Shown in pieces: positions 46,670 to 58,609 of a DNA stretch of 64,000 nucleotides. Position 1 is the stretch's first letter. Every line of letters starts with the position of its first letter. The position numbers were made by a program, and so were the translations under genes. The DNA comes from Diphasiastrum complanatum (lineage: Eukaryota; Streptophyta; Lycopodiopsida; Lycopodiales; Lycopodiaceae): positions 30,592,203 to 30,656,202 of the forward strand of contig CM055112.1 in the NCBI GenBank assembly GCA_029204225.1, read 5' to 3'. The notes under the pieces are model-generated. The model saw nothing but the letters and a program-made list of their open reading frames with translations. It did not search any database and was not told the origin of the DNA.

Positions 46670-46904
46670 GAAGCAAATTATGCTCTCTTATCTAGCATTA
46701 TTCAAAGCAAAGAACCTTCGACTTATGGTGAAGCGAAGGATGATGACATTTGGGTCAAGGCCATGGGATTGGAGATGGAGTCAATTGCTAAGCATAACAC
46801 ATGGGACTTAGTAGAACCATCAGTTGGCAAGAAACCCATCGGTTGCAAATGGGTATACAGGACTAAGTACCATGCAGATGGAAGTATAGCAAAGCAGGCA
46901 ACAT
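46670..46904 (+). pseudogene. Copia RT N-terminal fragment
   Basis: NYALLSSIIQSKEPSTYGEA, VKAMGLEMESIAKHNTWDL, KPIGCKWVYRTKYHADGS: the conserved opening of Copia reverse transcriptase. It stops at IAKQ, directly joined to a SET-domain segment. Confidence 0.85.
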
Positions 46905-47181
46905 CTCAAGGGCAAATCGTACATACATTGATAGACGTCCAGATATGCATGGAAACATTGCTGCATATATAAATAGTTCCATTGGCCACCCTCTACTGAC
47001 GGATTGTGATTTTGAAGAAAACACCAATGGAAAAGAAGAATATTTTACTAGGAATGTAAAGGGCACTTATGTAATGGTCTGTGCCACTAGATCTGTCAGG
47101 TTTGGGGAGGAATTGTTCATCAAGTATAGTTTCAACCGTCCTCTACCCAAATGTTTGCAAAAGACAATAAGTCAAATGTGA
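46905..47181 (+). pseudogene. SET-domain C-terminal fragment
   Basis: The C-terminal half of a histone-lysine-methyltransferase-type SET domain: RTYIDRRPDMHGNIAAYINS, TDCDFEENTNG, GTYVMVCATRSVRFGEELF, IKYSF. N-I-A-A-Y-I-N-S stands where NHS is typical, and GEEL..Y is the conserved end. A splice-acceptor-like AAAGCAG precedes GCAACATC. The N-terminal half with the SAM-binding GxG motif is absent. It looks like gene capture by a TE. Confidence 0.7.
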
Positions 47182-47560
47182 AGATTTAAATTTTGTGATA
47201 TGTAGAGATGTATAATCCATGCATCTTGATTGTATTTGGTTTGTGTCATTAAATATGTCAAATGTTAGGATCATTATTCGTCATTTGCCTAGATTAAATG
47301 TTAGGAGCATTATTCATCTTTGAATTCATTGAATATTAACAAGTTGAAAAGACAAATCTATCTAATAGATACATTGGTATGTTCATACTTTTTAAAATAA
47401 GAGGTAATTTATATTCATATGCAACATTTAGATCAATCAAGTATTGGGAGAAAATGTTTATCAAGCATTGTTTCAACCTACTTCTTGGTATTTTGATATA
47501 TAGGATTCTTCATCCTCATTTAGTGTTGGAGACAATAATCCTCGTAATGGTCGATGTAGA
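47182..47560 (+). repeat. degenerate second copy of the SET tail
   Basis: 47395-47490 translates as RGNLYSYATFRSIKYWEKM, FIKHCFN, aligning with KGTYVMVCATRSVRFGEEL, FIKYSFN of the fragment just upstream. The spacer also has a duplicated AAATGTTAGGA(T/G)CATTATTC. Confidence 0.6.
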
Positions 47561-50245
47561 CGACAGGTGCAATACAATGGTCCACATATAAAGCAATTAC
47601 CTCGTCGTCTACATCAAGGCTTAAAAGAGATGATGGAAATTGATGAGCGCATTAATCAAGAGACTAATGCATCTGAATCTAGCTCATCTAGATCTACTTC
47701 TTCGCAAACAAGTTCCAACGATGAAAATGAGCTTCCAATGAATGATGAATTTGAAGTCATGGGAGACATGTTGGATGATATGTACGAGAACAATATTGCA
47801 GCTAGACACAATGAACAAGATGAGGAGACACTTTTGTCTAAAGAAGAAAGAAAATTGCGAGAAGAATCAAAGACCGCATTGTATCCTGGAGCAAAGACAT
47901 CTTATTTGGCGACTTCTCTACTTCTATTAAATCTTCAAGCCAAATATAGATGGCCACATCATTATTTGAGTAAATTGTTTTTCATCTACTTGTCATTTTT
48001 TCTTTGAAACTAAATTTACAATTTGGACATCGAGTGATATTTTTTTTACAATGACTTCTTTTGTCATGTACAGACTATTGAAAAACAAAATTCTCCCAAA
48101 AGGGAATGTCATGCTTGAGACAAGAGATGAGGCACGAAAGATGTTGACTAACATCGGGATGGACTACAAGCAATATCATGCATGTCCAAAAGATTGTATT
48201 TTATATCGAGGAAGGTATGAATCACTCAAGAAATGTCCCATTTGTGATACTCCTCGATATAGAGATGATTTGCAAGGGGCAACCATTCCGTGCAGAGTTT
48301 TACGACATTTTTCAGTAATTCCACGATTGCAACATTTATTTCGTTTGTAAATCTCTTGCACAACTAATGGACTAGCATGCACACCATACCTCTACGGATG
48401 GGATGATGAGGGTATCTTCAGATTCACATGCATGGAAACACATCAACGAAGAGTATCCAAGCTTTGCCAATGAGTCAAGAAATGTGAGATTTGGTCTTGC
48501 AACAAATGGTGTGAACCCCTTTGGTGTACGAGCAACTACGTGGTCCATTTGGCCTGTTTGCTTGGTAAATTATAATACTCCTCCTTGGTTGAGTACAAAA
48601 AAGAGACACATTAAATTGGCACTTTTAATTCCTGGCCAACGCAAGGTTAAGAACATGGATGTGTATCTTGAGCCGCTTATTGACGAGTTGGAAGATTTTG
48701 TGGAAGTGGATAAAAGCATATGACATTTCGCGCCCCTTACATGAGAGGGAGTTTACACTACATGCCATTTTAATGTGGACAATGCATGACTATCCAGGAT
48801 TAGGTAAATGCTCAGGTAATAATTCAAACAATGTCTATCTTGTGTACATAGGAGTTTGTTTACAGTTACATACAGCTAGTAATTCTTTGACATTTACATG
48901 ATATACTACAATGGCTATAATTATTCTTTGACATATATTTTTTTTAATAGTGATAAATAGTATCCATTTGTTGGGCAGGCTTTCAAATGGCTAGAAAAAA
49001 TGCTTGTTTTTTGTGCAGGCCAAATCTTGTGGGAAGATACTCTTTAAGTCTCAAAAAAGTGGTTTATGAAAATCATCATAAATACTTGCATGAAGGCCAT
49101 CCATTCAGAGACACTCATAGAAGAGGTTTTGGAGGAAGAGTTGAGAGAGAGATGCCTCCAAAGAGGATGTCCGTGAAAGATTGGCGAATACTATGGGAGG
49201 CATCTCAAGCAAAGCCCATCGATGGTATGAAAAGATTATCTATATTTCATCGTTTGGAATATTGGAATAACCTTTTGATTAATCACCTACTTGATCCCAT
49301 GCACATATTTAAAAATGTGGGTGAATCTATTTGGAAACACTTGATTGGTGAAAAGATACCATTGCTGCACGATCTAAAAGAATCAAACACCAAAAAAGAA
49401 TATTGAATAAAGGATGGTGAAGATCATGTTCCAAAATTACTTGGGCATTCACTAAGGAGGAGCTTAAGCATGTGCGCTCCATTATTCATGACATTAGAAT
49501 ACCAACTGGTTTTGCCCATTCTCTACGGTCATCATTCACAGTGGATGGAAAGTTGTAAGGTCTCAAATCTCATGATTGGCTAAAGATGATTCAATTCATC
49601 TATCCATTGTCAATTTGTGGGTGCTTGTCAAAAGATATTTGTGAGACCATATACAAACTATCAATCATTGTCAGGTATTTACATGTACTTGGTGCATTTT
49701 TCTAGTATTTATTGATTGGAAATTCAAATAGACATAAAATGGATTGAATATGTTGCAATGGATGTTTTCAAAAGAAATCCGTGAGCTGGATCTTCGGAAG
49801 AGACATGAGGATATGGTGGAGATTGTGTGCAAGATATTTTTCGACTTCCATCATGGACTCACAAGTGCATTTATTGGTGCACTTGGTTGAAGAAATTTCT
49901 ATTGCTGGTCCAATGCACACTAGGTATAAGTGCATAAATTATCTTTTGCATGTGTATTTAAACTAAATCAATTAATACATGAACTCATTAAATAGAACAC
50001 TTATTTTTAACCATTTGTGACTTTTTAGGTGGATGTTCTTTATGGAAAGGTACATGAAAGTCTTAAAAGATTTTGTGCATCAAAAGGCAAGGCCTGAAGG
50101 TAGCATGTCAGAGGGATGGTTAGTACATGAATCTCTCTTTTATGTTACTGAAATTTTGCACCAACTACATCCATCTGCTCCACTATTGTGGCGTGATGAG
50201 GAAGTTGAGGTTATGAACCTCATTTGGATACTAAAACCTTGAAAA
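47561..50245 (+). pseudogene. CACTA (En/Spm) TNP2-like transposase with DUF4218-type tail
   Basis: Transposase that would move a CACTA element. Blocks in order: acidic Ser-rich N-terminus (47567-47870); LYPGAKTSYLATSLLLLNLQ; after an intron, HACPKDCILYRGRYESLKKC and CDTPRYRDD; RVLRHFSVIPRLQHLF; DSHAWKHINEEYPSFANES, ATNGVNPFG, LLIPGQRKVKNMDVYLEPL; CRPNLVGRYSLS; KRLSIFHRLEYWNNLLINH, LLDPMHIFKNVGESIWKHL; then degenerate frames; finally ERYMKVLKDFVHQKARPEGS (50045-50240). Several frameshifts and stops. The CACTA terminal motifs were not identified. Confidence 0.9.
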
Positions 50246-50559
50246 AGCATCAAAGGTTTCACTTATATCTAATAGATAGAAAACTAGTACACAATTCAAC
50301 CTATTTTGCTAATTGGCAAAGGCTTTTGAACACCACAATAAAACTAGAAATAATTTGATCTTCACATCCTGTCACACACGTGGAAAGTATAATACTTTGT
50401 GCAGATTCAGATCTATTCATTTGACACAAAAAATATCACATTCATCATTCATTGATTTCTCATTAAAGAGCAAACTTGCCAAAATCACCATCTCTGATAA
50501 TCTCTCGAAGTAAGTACAAAATGAGCTCTCAATCCATATCAAATGATCTCGGATATGAG

Positions 50560-50950
50560 ATTAGGTAGAGTGCCATTAGGGTAGACCCTAAACACCATGA
50601 TATAATTCATTTTAGAAAAATATTTATTTAACTAATTTCATCTCATTATGAACATGCAAAAGAAAAAAAAACCTCATCATAATATAATTCACTTTAGAAA
50701 TATATTTATTTAACTAATTTCATGTCATTATCAACATGCAAAAAAAAAAAAAACAAAATGCCTAGATAATCCGGTGAACAAATTGAAATTTGCGTGGCTC
50801 ATCCCACGCGTGGATTATCCACGCCAAAACTGCTTTCCCGGCGCCGCCAACCTTCCCTCCCAAACGGTTGTCGGAATTTTCAAAATTCAGTTTTGCGTGC
50901 GTGGATAATCCACGCGCAATAAATTTTTCGGCGCCGTGTCAAAACACCGG
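50560..50950. repeat. tandem duplication and GCGTGGATnATCCACGC palindromes
   Basis: Two copies of an 85-88 base unit (TATAATTCA(T/C)TTTAGAAA... CATGCAAAA) at about 50599-50755, then palindromes GCGTGGATTATCCACGC (50800-50816) and GCGTGGATAATCCACGC (50899-50915), each near GGCGCCG. Their position after the TNP2 gene suggests CACTA subterminal repeats. Confidence 0.55.
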
Positions 50951-51429
50951 AACCAATATCATATATAAAAATCTAAATGAAATTTATGATGTACGCAAAG
51001 CAATGCAATAAAGTATTGTCATTCATAATGGACATAAAGTAATACAATAAAAATATAAAATGAAAAGTAGTTTATGAATGAAAAGTACCTCATGCTTAGT
51101 TTGTTATTTGATCCAAAATGTTGAATTCAACTCAAAAATATTGTTTTAAAAACAATTCACGAACATCGCTTCTTCTCCAAGAAACTCTACTCCAAGAACA
51201 TCCCGATAAAAATACAGCGCGCCGACCTAAGTGTCGGGTCTCGCGTGGATACTCTGTGTGGGATAAACACAAGAGTTTTCGAGTTGTGAACCATCAAAGA
51301 CTTTGTTATTTTACACTTTGCATTTATATTCCTGTTGTTCATCATGATACACTCAGTGGATTTGCCTTTTCAATATTGAGCCCAACGACATTCCTAGTGA
51401 AGCATTGTCCTTAAAATTTCGAGGAGCTA

Positions 51430-51880
51430 CTAATGCAAATCTGCAAGAAAAAAGATAGTTAGCAGAATATCACCATATCTGAAATAAATCCAAATGTCAT
51501 TGATCAAGTGACAAGAGATGTGCTTCCAAACTATACTTGAGGAAGAAAGTCTTCACCCTGAGGATGTTTGATGCAAAAAGTGTTTTGAGTCATCTCAGAC
51601 CCTTCAAGAATCTTATGGAACAGATGACTGCATTGCTGGCTTAGTCATAGAAGATTTCGATGCACTCATGACTCTATTATCGAGTCTACCTAAAGCCTAC
51701 AAAAATTGGGGTAATGGCAATTTCCACCCAAGAGCACCTCACTCTATCAAGAGTAATTGTTGCTGCTCCTCAGGCTCGGGATAAGATCCTCATGCTCTAT
51801 ATTCAAGAAATCAGCAAGGTACAGATCCAAGAGATCTACACAGTCAGATATCCTGACAAGAAGAGCAACTTGCAGTAGCC
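51430..51880 (+). pseudogene. Copia gag fragment
   Basis: Frame-shifted segments read EDFDALMTLLSSLPKAYKNW and ARDKILMLYIQEISKVQ, typical of the C-terminal half of Copia gag. It meets an LTR in the opposite orientation at about 51880. Confidence 0.65.
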
Positions 51881-52165
51881 TGTACCAAATGAAGTATCAC
51901 TTAGAATTTGCTTTGCACAGGAACCCCATATCATGGTACACAGTAACCACAGACAAAAAACACTCTCCACTGCAAGCTCACATAGCAGCTGTATTTCTCA
52001 AAATGAAATTACACTGTACATATAGTTGTTCCACACAGGCAACCCATGCATGACCCAGGTTGCCGTTGGCGGGACGCGTGTCCCGTCGATCTTGCCTCGT
52101 GGCGAGGCCAACTGATCCTTATCAACTGATAGGACCCACAATATAGTAACACAATGATTCTACTT
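51880..52165 (-). mobile_element. Copia 3' LTR
   Basis: Same family as 45590-45864. On the minus strand it follows a purine-rich tract CAGGGAGAGAG (about 52182-52192) and starts GTTAGGAATTAAG, so it is the 3' LTR of the minus-strand element whose RT lies at higher coordinates. Confidence 0.75.
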
Positions 52166-52199
52166 AATTCCTAACTCTCTCCCTGAAAAGTACAGTCTA

Positions 52200-53650
52200 C
52201 TTTTAATACAGTCAATATACATAGCTTTAAGTCAACAAACTTTAAGTACATAAAACTTTGATCTAAACTTATCAAACTTTTTCCCAGCAAGTGGCTTAGT
52301 GAAAATATCAGCTAGTTGTTCCTTCTCGGCTGCAATGAACAACATGAATTTCACGACTCAACAGCCTTCCACCGTATAAAGTGATACTGAATCTCAATGT
52401 GTTAGTTCTCGCATGGAACACTGATTCTCTTGCTAGCTAAATGCCACTCTGACTGTTGCTATGTAATGTCGTGGGATTTTTCTGCTTCATCGCCAACTTC
52501 TTCCAAGATCTGTCTCAACCATATAGCTTCCTGTGCTACACTACACATTGCCTTACACTCCTGCTTCTGTGGTGGATAGAGCAATTGTACTTTGCATCTT
52601 ACTAGACAAGGAAAAGCAACTACCCACAAAATTGGAATACATACCCTGTGGTGGATCTACAATCATCATAGTCACCTCCCCCAATCCGCATCCACATAGC
52701 CACACAACTCAAGTAAAACCATTATGCTTCTTGTAAATCAAGCCATCACATAACACAAAATGCGTTTAGCTGTCGTCAATGTGTTTCCGAGGAGGTGCTG
52801 CCATAAACTGACTTACAATGCCAACAACATAGCATATATCTGGTCTAGTCATGTAAGGTAAATCAAGCTCCCTACTAACTGCCTATATAGCGTAGCATCA
52901 AATGACTGTGACTCATCAAGCTTAGAAAGCTTTTTACCTGGTTCAATAGGAGTATTCCACTGGTTTGCAAACCTACAACCTAAACCAATGCAACAACTCT
53001 TTGACATACTTCACCTGTGTTAAAACCGACTTTGTGTCATTTTTGCCACACCTCTACTCCCAAGCAATAATGCATTCAGGTTTGAAATCTATCATCTCAA
53101 ATTGTTCCATGAGGTCTTTCTTGATCATATCTATCATCTCTTGATTATTTTCTCGTAATAATCAAGTCATCAACATAAAGAGCAATCAAAGCAACCATAC
53201 CATCAAAGCATAAGACATATAGATTTGGATCAGAATGTGTTCTCACCATCCCCTTTGAACAAAAGTAGGCATCAATCCTGCTATACCACGCACGTGGTGT
53301 CTGTGTAAGACCATAAGGCACTTCTTCAAGCGACATTACTTTATTTTCTTGTCCCTTCACTACAATGCCTTCAGTTTGATCATGAACACCTCTTCTTCTA
53401 ACTCACCATTTCGAAAAGCAATTTCACATCCATCCTGATGCAAAGGCCAAACGAAAATGTGAAGCTAAAGCAACAAGTAGGGTATGCGTAGTATTCCACT
53501 TACATACTGGCGCAAAGGTCTCCTCATAGTCGATGCCTTTACTTTGTGCATACCCTTTGATCACATCTTGCTCTAAAGAACAAGCATTTGGAATTCAAGC
53601 CATATACTTGCATCCTCCATTGGTGACGACACAAAGCATGCCAATCACCC
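52200..53650 (-). pseudogene. Copia RT and RNase H, heavily decayed
   Basis: The clearest block (53360-53145) reads LEEVPYGLTQTPRAWYSRID and ALYVDDLIITRK (RT catalytic YVDD). The upstream and downstream parts, including an RNase H remnant near 52450, are recognisable only in pieces across frames. Confidence 0.75.
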
Positions 53651-53949
53651 CAATTGTATTGAGGTCCTGCATATGGCATCAATGTCACAACACTATTTAA
53701 AGGGACCTCAATACCTACTCAATACAAAAAGCCCCAAACACAGCCTCAAGAAAGTGTTCACTAGGCATGATCATGTACATTCGACCCCAATACGTAAATG
53801 GTGTCCCATTTAATGGTAATGGCGATTGGAGTGGCCAACAGATCTTAAACGAAGAATAAATGAACTGTGTCAGATTAAGTATAGCAAGTATACAGATCAA
53901 TAATGCGATAGAGCACAAGACAGTAGCGGACGAAACCACGTGCCCTACA

Positions 53950-54503
53950 AAGCTTAGTTCTGTCTAAATGAGGAATATACCTCCTTTGCTTATTCTAGAC
54001 TTATCTTGCTCTTCTAGCATACAATGCTTCATCGTTCATCTCTTAATACATAGATGGTATCTACTATATACAAGATATTACAGGTGTGCAGATATGAAAG
54101 AACAGAGTGGATGTGCTGTCTGTAGGAGATTGTGGGTGCTGCAATCGTTGATCAATCTGTTAGCGTAGCTGCCAAGGATGAGAGTGGAAAAGGGTGTGAT
54201 GTCAGGTGAACATTCGTAATGATGCAAGAGTGCGTCACTCTTACGAAAGGCCTAGGATAAGATTCTATAAGGTGCCTTAGCTTTTAGGGCAATTTATCTT
54301 TCTGTGAGGTAGTGGCCTCATTTTGCCCTGTCACCATGACTTGTGTAAGAACACAGTGTCGCGATTTCATTCGCCTTTCTACTCGTCTGTGCAAATTTGC
54401 ATGTAAAAAATACAGACTAGCGTGACAACGAGATGAAAATATACAACATGAATGGAGGCATATTAAAATTGGGATTTAGGAGAGTGGAAGGACTAAATCA
54501 ACA
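53950..54503 (-). mobile_element. Copia 3' LTR (far edge approximate)
   Basis: On the minus strand, polypurine TTAAGGGAAGGG (54504-54515) is directly followed by TGTTGATTTAGTCC, the expected 3' LTR start. The other edge is not resolved. Confidence 0.6.
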
Positions 54504-54509
54504 CCCTTC

Positions 54510-56262
54510 CCTTAATCTGGATCTGTAAATGCCTTAATTTCAGACTGAGCAATGCACAAAATTTGTTGTGTGCATTAACATTGAGTGCTTTCATGAAAAT
54601 ATCTACAACCATGTCCTGCGTTTTGTAGTACGTTATGCTCACCTCATTGGTCGAGAACCTTGCCCCTGATGTAGTGATATCTTATCTCAATGTGCTTACT
54701 CCTACAATGAGATCTAGGGTTGGCTGATAGAGCAATAGCACTTTGATTATCACAAAACAAGATTGTAGGGCTGTGCTCGATACAGATTGATGTCTCTGAC
54801 AGCAAATTTTCTCAACCAAAAACGTTTCCCTTAATAGATTGAGAAGCAGCAATGTATTCTGCTTCAGTAGAAAAAAGTGCGATAGAGGTTTGCTTACGAC
54901 TGTTCCATGAAATAGGACCGCCATTGAAGAAGAATGTAAATCCAGATGTGGATTTACGATGGTCTACATCTCCTCCCCTATCTTGCATCAGAATATCCAC
55001 TGAGCTGAATGAAGATTGTCATTGCTGACATCTCCATAGCGATGCATTGGTTCCCTGGTAGCCTTCGAATGTATCTCATGACTCAAATAAGAGCCTTCCA
55101 ATGGGTATTCCAAGATTAGCCATGTATTGGCTAAATGAGCTGACAGCAACAGAGATGTTTGGTCTTGTACAGACCATTGTGTACATGAGAGATCCGAGTA
55201 TCGATTGATACGGGTATTCTCTCATCTGCTCCTCTTCCTGTTGGTCTAGGACATTGGTCCTTTGACAAATGAAGGCCTGGATCCATTGGTGAGTGAGCTG
55301 ATTTACAATTCATCAAATTGTATCTGTTAAGAACATTATGAAGATACCTTTGTTGAGTGATGTAAATTAGTCAATTTGCTCTATCTCTGTGGATTTGAAT
55401 TTCAAGAAAGAAGTGAGCTTCACCCAGATCAGTCATGTCAAATTCTGAGAACAGCATCTGTTTTGAATCCTTGACCATATTGGCATTGTTACTAAAGAGC
55501 AACGTATCATCAACATACAAGGTGATGATAATGATTGTTGTACTGACTTCAAATAAATGTTGCAATCAGCGGTGCTTGGTTTAAATCCTTGTTCAATGAG
55601 GAATGTCTTGATCCTCTAAAAACCAAGCTTTGGCAGACTGTTTCAAGCTGTATAGTGCTTTATGGAGTTTACACACATGATTCTTCATGCCTTCCAGAAT
55701 ATATCCTTCGGACTAGATCATGAAGATGTCTTCTTGTATAACTCCATTCAGATATAGTTGTTTGTACATCGAGCTGATGTACTTCGAGGTCGGCAGCTGC
55801 AGCATAAGATAGGAGCATTCAGATCGACAAATGTTTGACGACTGGACTGAAAGTCTCACTGTAGTCGACATTCGAGATCTGGGTGAATCCTCGTGCTACC
55901 AATCTTGTCTTCCTTCGATCAATTGCTCCGTTGGCATTGTATTTGATCTTAAAGATCCATTTGCAATCAATAATATTGCAGCCAATAGGAGCTTCAACTA
56001 ATGACCATGTCTGATTCTTGATCAGAGAGGAATACTCTCTATCCATAGCTTCTGTCAAGAGATCAGAGTCTGGTTGGCTAAGTGCCTCTTTGATTGTCGT
56101 CGATTCCTGCATTAAAAGATAGACAGACTCATGAGTATACCTTGTGGGCCGTGTGCGCACTCAGCTTGATCTTCTGGGAAGATTCGACTAATGAACCACT
56201 CCTGGGACTTGTTGTTGGATAACAACATCTTCATCTGATTCCATGTTGTACATTCAGATATC
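54510..56262 (-). pseudogene. Copia RT and RNase H fragment
   Basis: From 56160 down: [68 protein letters not shown]; frameshifts; LYVDDTLLFSNNANMV and MTDLGEAHFFLEIQIH; then RNase H with DHRKSTSGFTFFFNGGPISW and RKQTSIALFSTEAEYIAAS. It leads into the polypurine tract and LTR at 54503. Related to the copy at 35.7-37.0 kb. Confidence 0.88.
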
Positions 56263-57335
56263 TGTGGCCCAATGAAAAATCATCGTTTGAAGGATGCCAA
56301 GTATTTTATAACCTTTATTGATAAATTTTCAAGAAGAATGATGGTGTATTTCATAAAGAGGAAATCAGAAGCCTTCAACTGCTTCAGAATCTTCAAGGAG
56401 CGTGCAGAAAAGGAGACTGGAAGGACTATTAAGGCCTTGAGGTCAGACAACGGTGGAGAATATATCTCTATCGAGTTCAAGGAGTACTGCCAAAGACAAG
56501 GCATTGAGCAGCAGTTAATCACTCCTTACATTCCTCAGTCTAATGGCTTAGCTAAGAGGAAGAACTGAACTCTAGTCGAATCTGCTAAGTGTATGCTAGC
56601 GCATGCATCGTTGCCCAACAAGTCCTGGGCTGAAGTTGTTCCACTGCAGCTTATATCCAAAATAGATGTTCGACCAAAGCTCTCTCAGACAAGACACCCC
56701 ACAAGGTGTGGACAGGCTTTAAGCCTTCTTTGAAGAACCTAAAAGTGTTTGGGTGCATTGCCTATGCACAGATCCCAAAAGACACAAGTAAAATATTGGA
56801 CTTCCAAGGTTCAAGACCGTCCTGATTGGATATACCTTGTCTGATAACATCTACAAGCTGCACGATCCTGATACCCAGCAAATTTTGTATAGCCGGGATA
56901 CAGTCTTTATCAAGGATCAGTTCATCGACCTCAAAGACAAGGAAGTTACTCAAGAATTCATAGCTCTTTTGTTTTCTTGTAGTTATTTTCTTTATCCTGG
57001 AGCAAATATAGTAGCTCTTTTGGAGAGACTAGTTGCATTATCTGTGCGTGAAAGAGTTCTGATTAAGTTCTTCTTGTCGAGATAGCTATAGCTAGCTGCT
57101 CGCTCTTTTGAAGCAACCTTCTAAACGAAGATACTATTATTGTGTGTCGAGAGTCCACAATCGTTCATTGAAGACAGAAATGAGCAATCTGAAGCAAGCA
57201 AGGAGTGATTTGTAGATCATCTGTCTCTGTTACATCTAAATTTTGCTCCGGTCATAGACTACTTTTCCAAGGATCTCTATGCTGAAGCGAGATCGAAATG
57301 GTATCAGGCTATGGAAAGGCAATTGTGCTGAGGTG
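56263..57335 (+). pseudogene. Copia integrase fragment, inverted relative to its neighbour
   Basis: Integrase core: YFITFIDKFSRRMMVYFIKR, LRSDNGGEYISIEF, ITPYIPQSNGLAKRKN and a TGA. Next LAHASLPNKSWAEVV and, frameshifted, KLHDPDTQQILYSRDTVFI. It ends with the start of RT, ARSKWYQAMERQL (57290-57330). It lies head-to-head with the RT fragment on the minus strand; the junction is near 56262. Confidence 0.88.
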
Positions 57336-57629
57336 ATGCAACTTTAAGGGACGAAGCTCAGTTGTTACAAAATATTGGCTACCGAGTTCGCACTGCACTG
57401 CTCGCAGCAATAATAGGAGGCTGGGAGAAGCAATAGTGGAGGAAGTACTAGGAATGTGTAAATCTGGCCAGGGAAGGGCATCCTCCTCCCAGCAGAGCTC
57501 TTGAAGTATCACTGTGAGCAAGTTACGGAGTACCGCAATGAACTGGAAGAGTACGTGCTGCATTTGATATGTTACACCATTTATTCATTAAAACAGTACA
57601 TTTGGATGACTTATGTAAGGAGGAAGGCC
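57336..57629 (+). other. no gene recognised
   Basis: Contains a short open piece LLPAELLKYHCEQVTEYRNE that is protein-like but not recognised. It could be an exon upstream of the ankyrin gene. Confidence 0.25.
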
Positions 57630-57875
57630 CCAGGGCGGGGGCCCTGCCCGTGGGCCTTCCCCTGCGTAAATAACTGCAGGTTTTTTTTTTTTAACTTTAT
57701 TTTATTTTTTATTTTTAGAAAGTCGTCTTTTCGAAAATAGTAATTTTGGATCTGTTTCACTTTCTAAAACTAGCAACTACACTTTACATTTTGTAAGGTG
57801 ATTATTATAAATTTCTAAAAATAGTAAAAGTACCTTACACATTTGTAAGGTACTTATTGCCAAAAGTACAAAATT
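57630..57875 (+). repeat. short GC-rich cap and CCTTAC palindromes
   Basis: GGAAGGCCCCAGGGCGGGG ... GGGCCTTCCCCTGCG, then AT-rich sequence with ACCTTACACATTTGTAAGGT. Same repeat as in peroxidase intron 3 (4184-4520). Confidence 0.75.
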
Positions 57876-58030
57876 ATGTTATTTAAGGAAAGTTTTAATG
57901 CACTGCAAAAAAAACTAGAGGTATTTTTGTTGATGATAGCGAACCAGAAGCAAAAATTCTGATGAGTATAGTTAAGACAATGAATTGAAGAGATTGCGGT
58001 GGATTTACTCACCTGATTATAAAGTTTGAG

Positions 58031-58118
58031 GTGGGGGGGGAGGGCCTGCCCCGAGCGCCTTCCGTGCTGGGAGGGCCCTCCCACCCGAGGGCACGGCCGT
58101 GCCTTCCCTTGCATGACC
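58031..58118 (+). repeat. GC-rich interspersed repeat, copy 2
   Basis: GTGGGGGGGGAGGGCC, GTGCTGGGAGGGCCCTCCC and TGCATGACC match 23809-23914. It ends about 25 bases before the ankyrin exon, as copy 1 does before the exon duplicate. Confidence 0.85.
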
Positions 58119-58609
58119 TGTCTGAAAAAATTTTCTCTCCTAGATTTTGCACAGAATCGGTGATGCGTTACTCAAGAATCAGAATTCTGAAAATATTAGC
58201 AAATTTCACATGATGCAATCAATTTCCACCTCTGAAGGTGCATCAAAAACACAAAGGAAAATTGACATATCTATTATTGAGAAGGCAAGGACCAATGACC
58301 CTTCTCTTGTGAAGTTTCTTTTCAACTTGCAAGTTAACTGGGGCATGACTCCGTTGCACGCAGCAGTGAGCTCAGCCAAATCTTCTTATTCCAACAGTAA
58401 TTAGATTGTGTCTAGAGTTTTGGAGTCAATTCCAGACGAGTGTTTGGTGCCGGGCGAACACCCTTGCATCGAGCTGTTGCACAGATCGTATAATAGAAAG
58501 GAAACGCTTGAGATACTCCTCAAGGATGACCGGACACAGGTGAACGGGCTCTTCCGATCACTCCAATCTTTTTATGGACTCCAATATCCTCATGACATCA
58601 TTACTGCAC

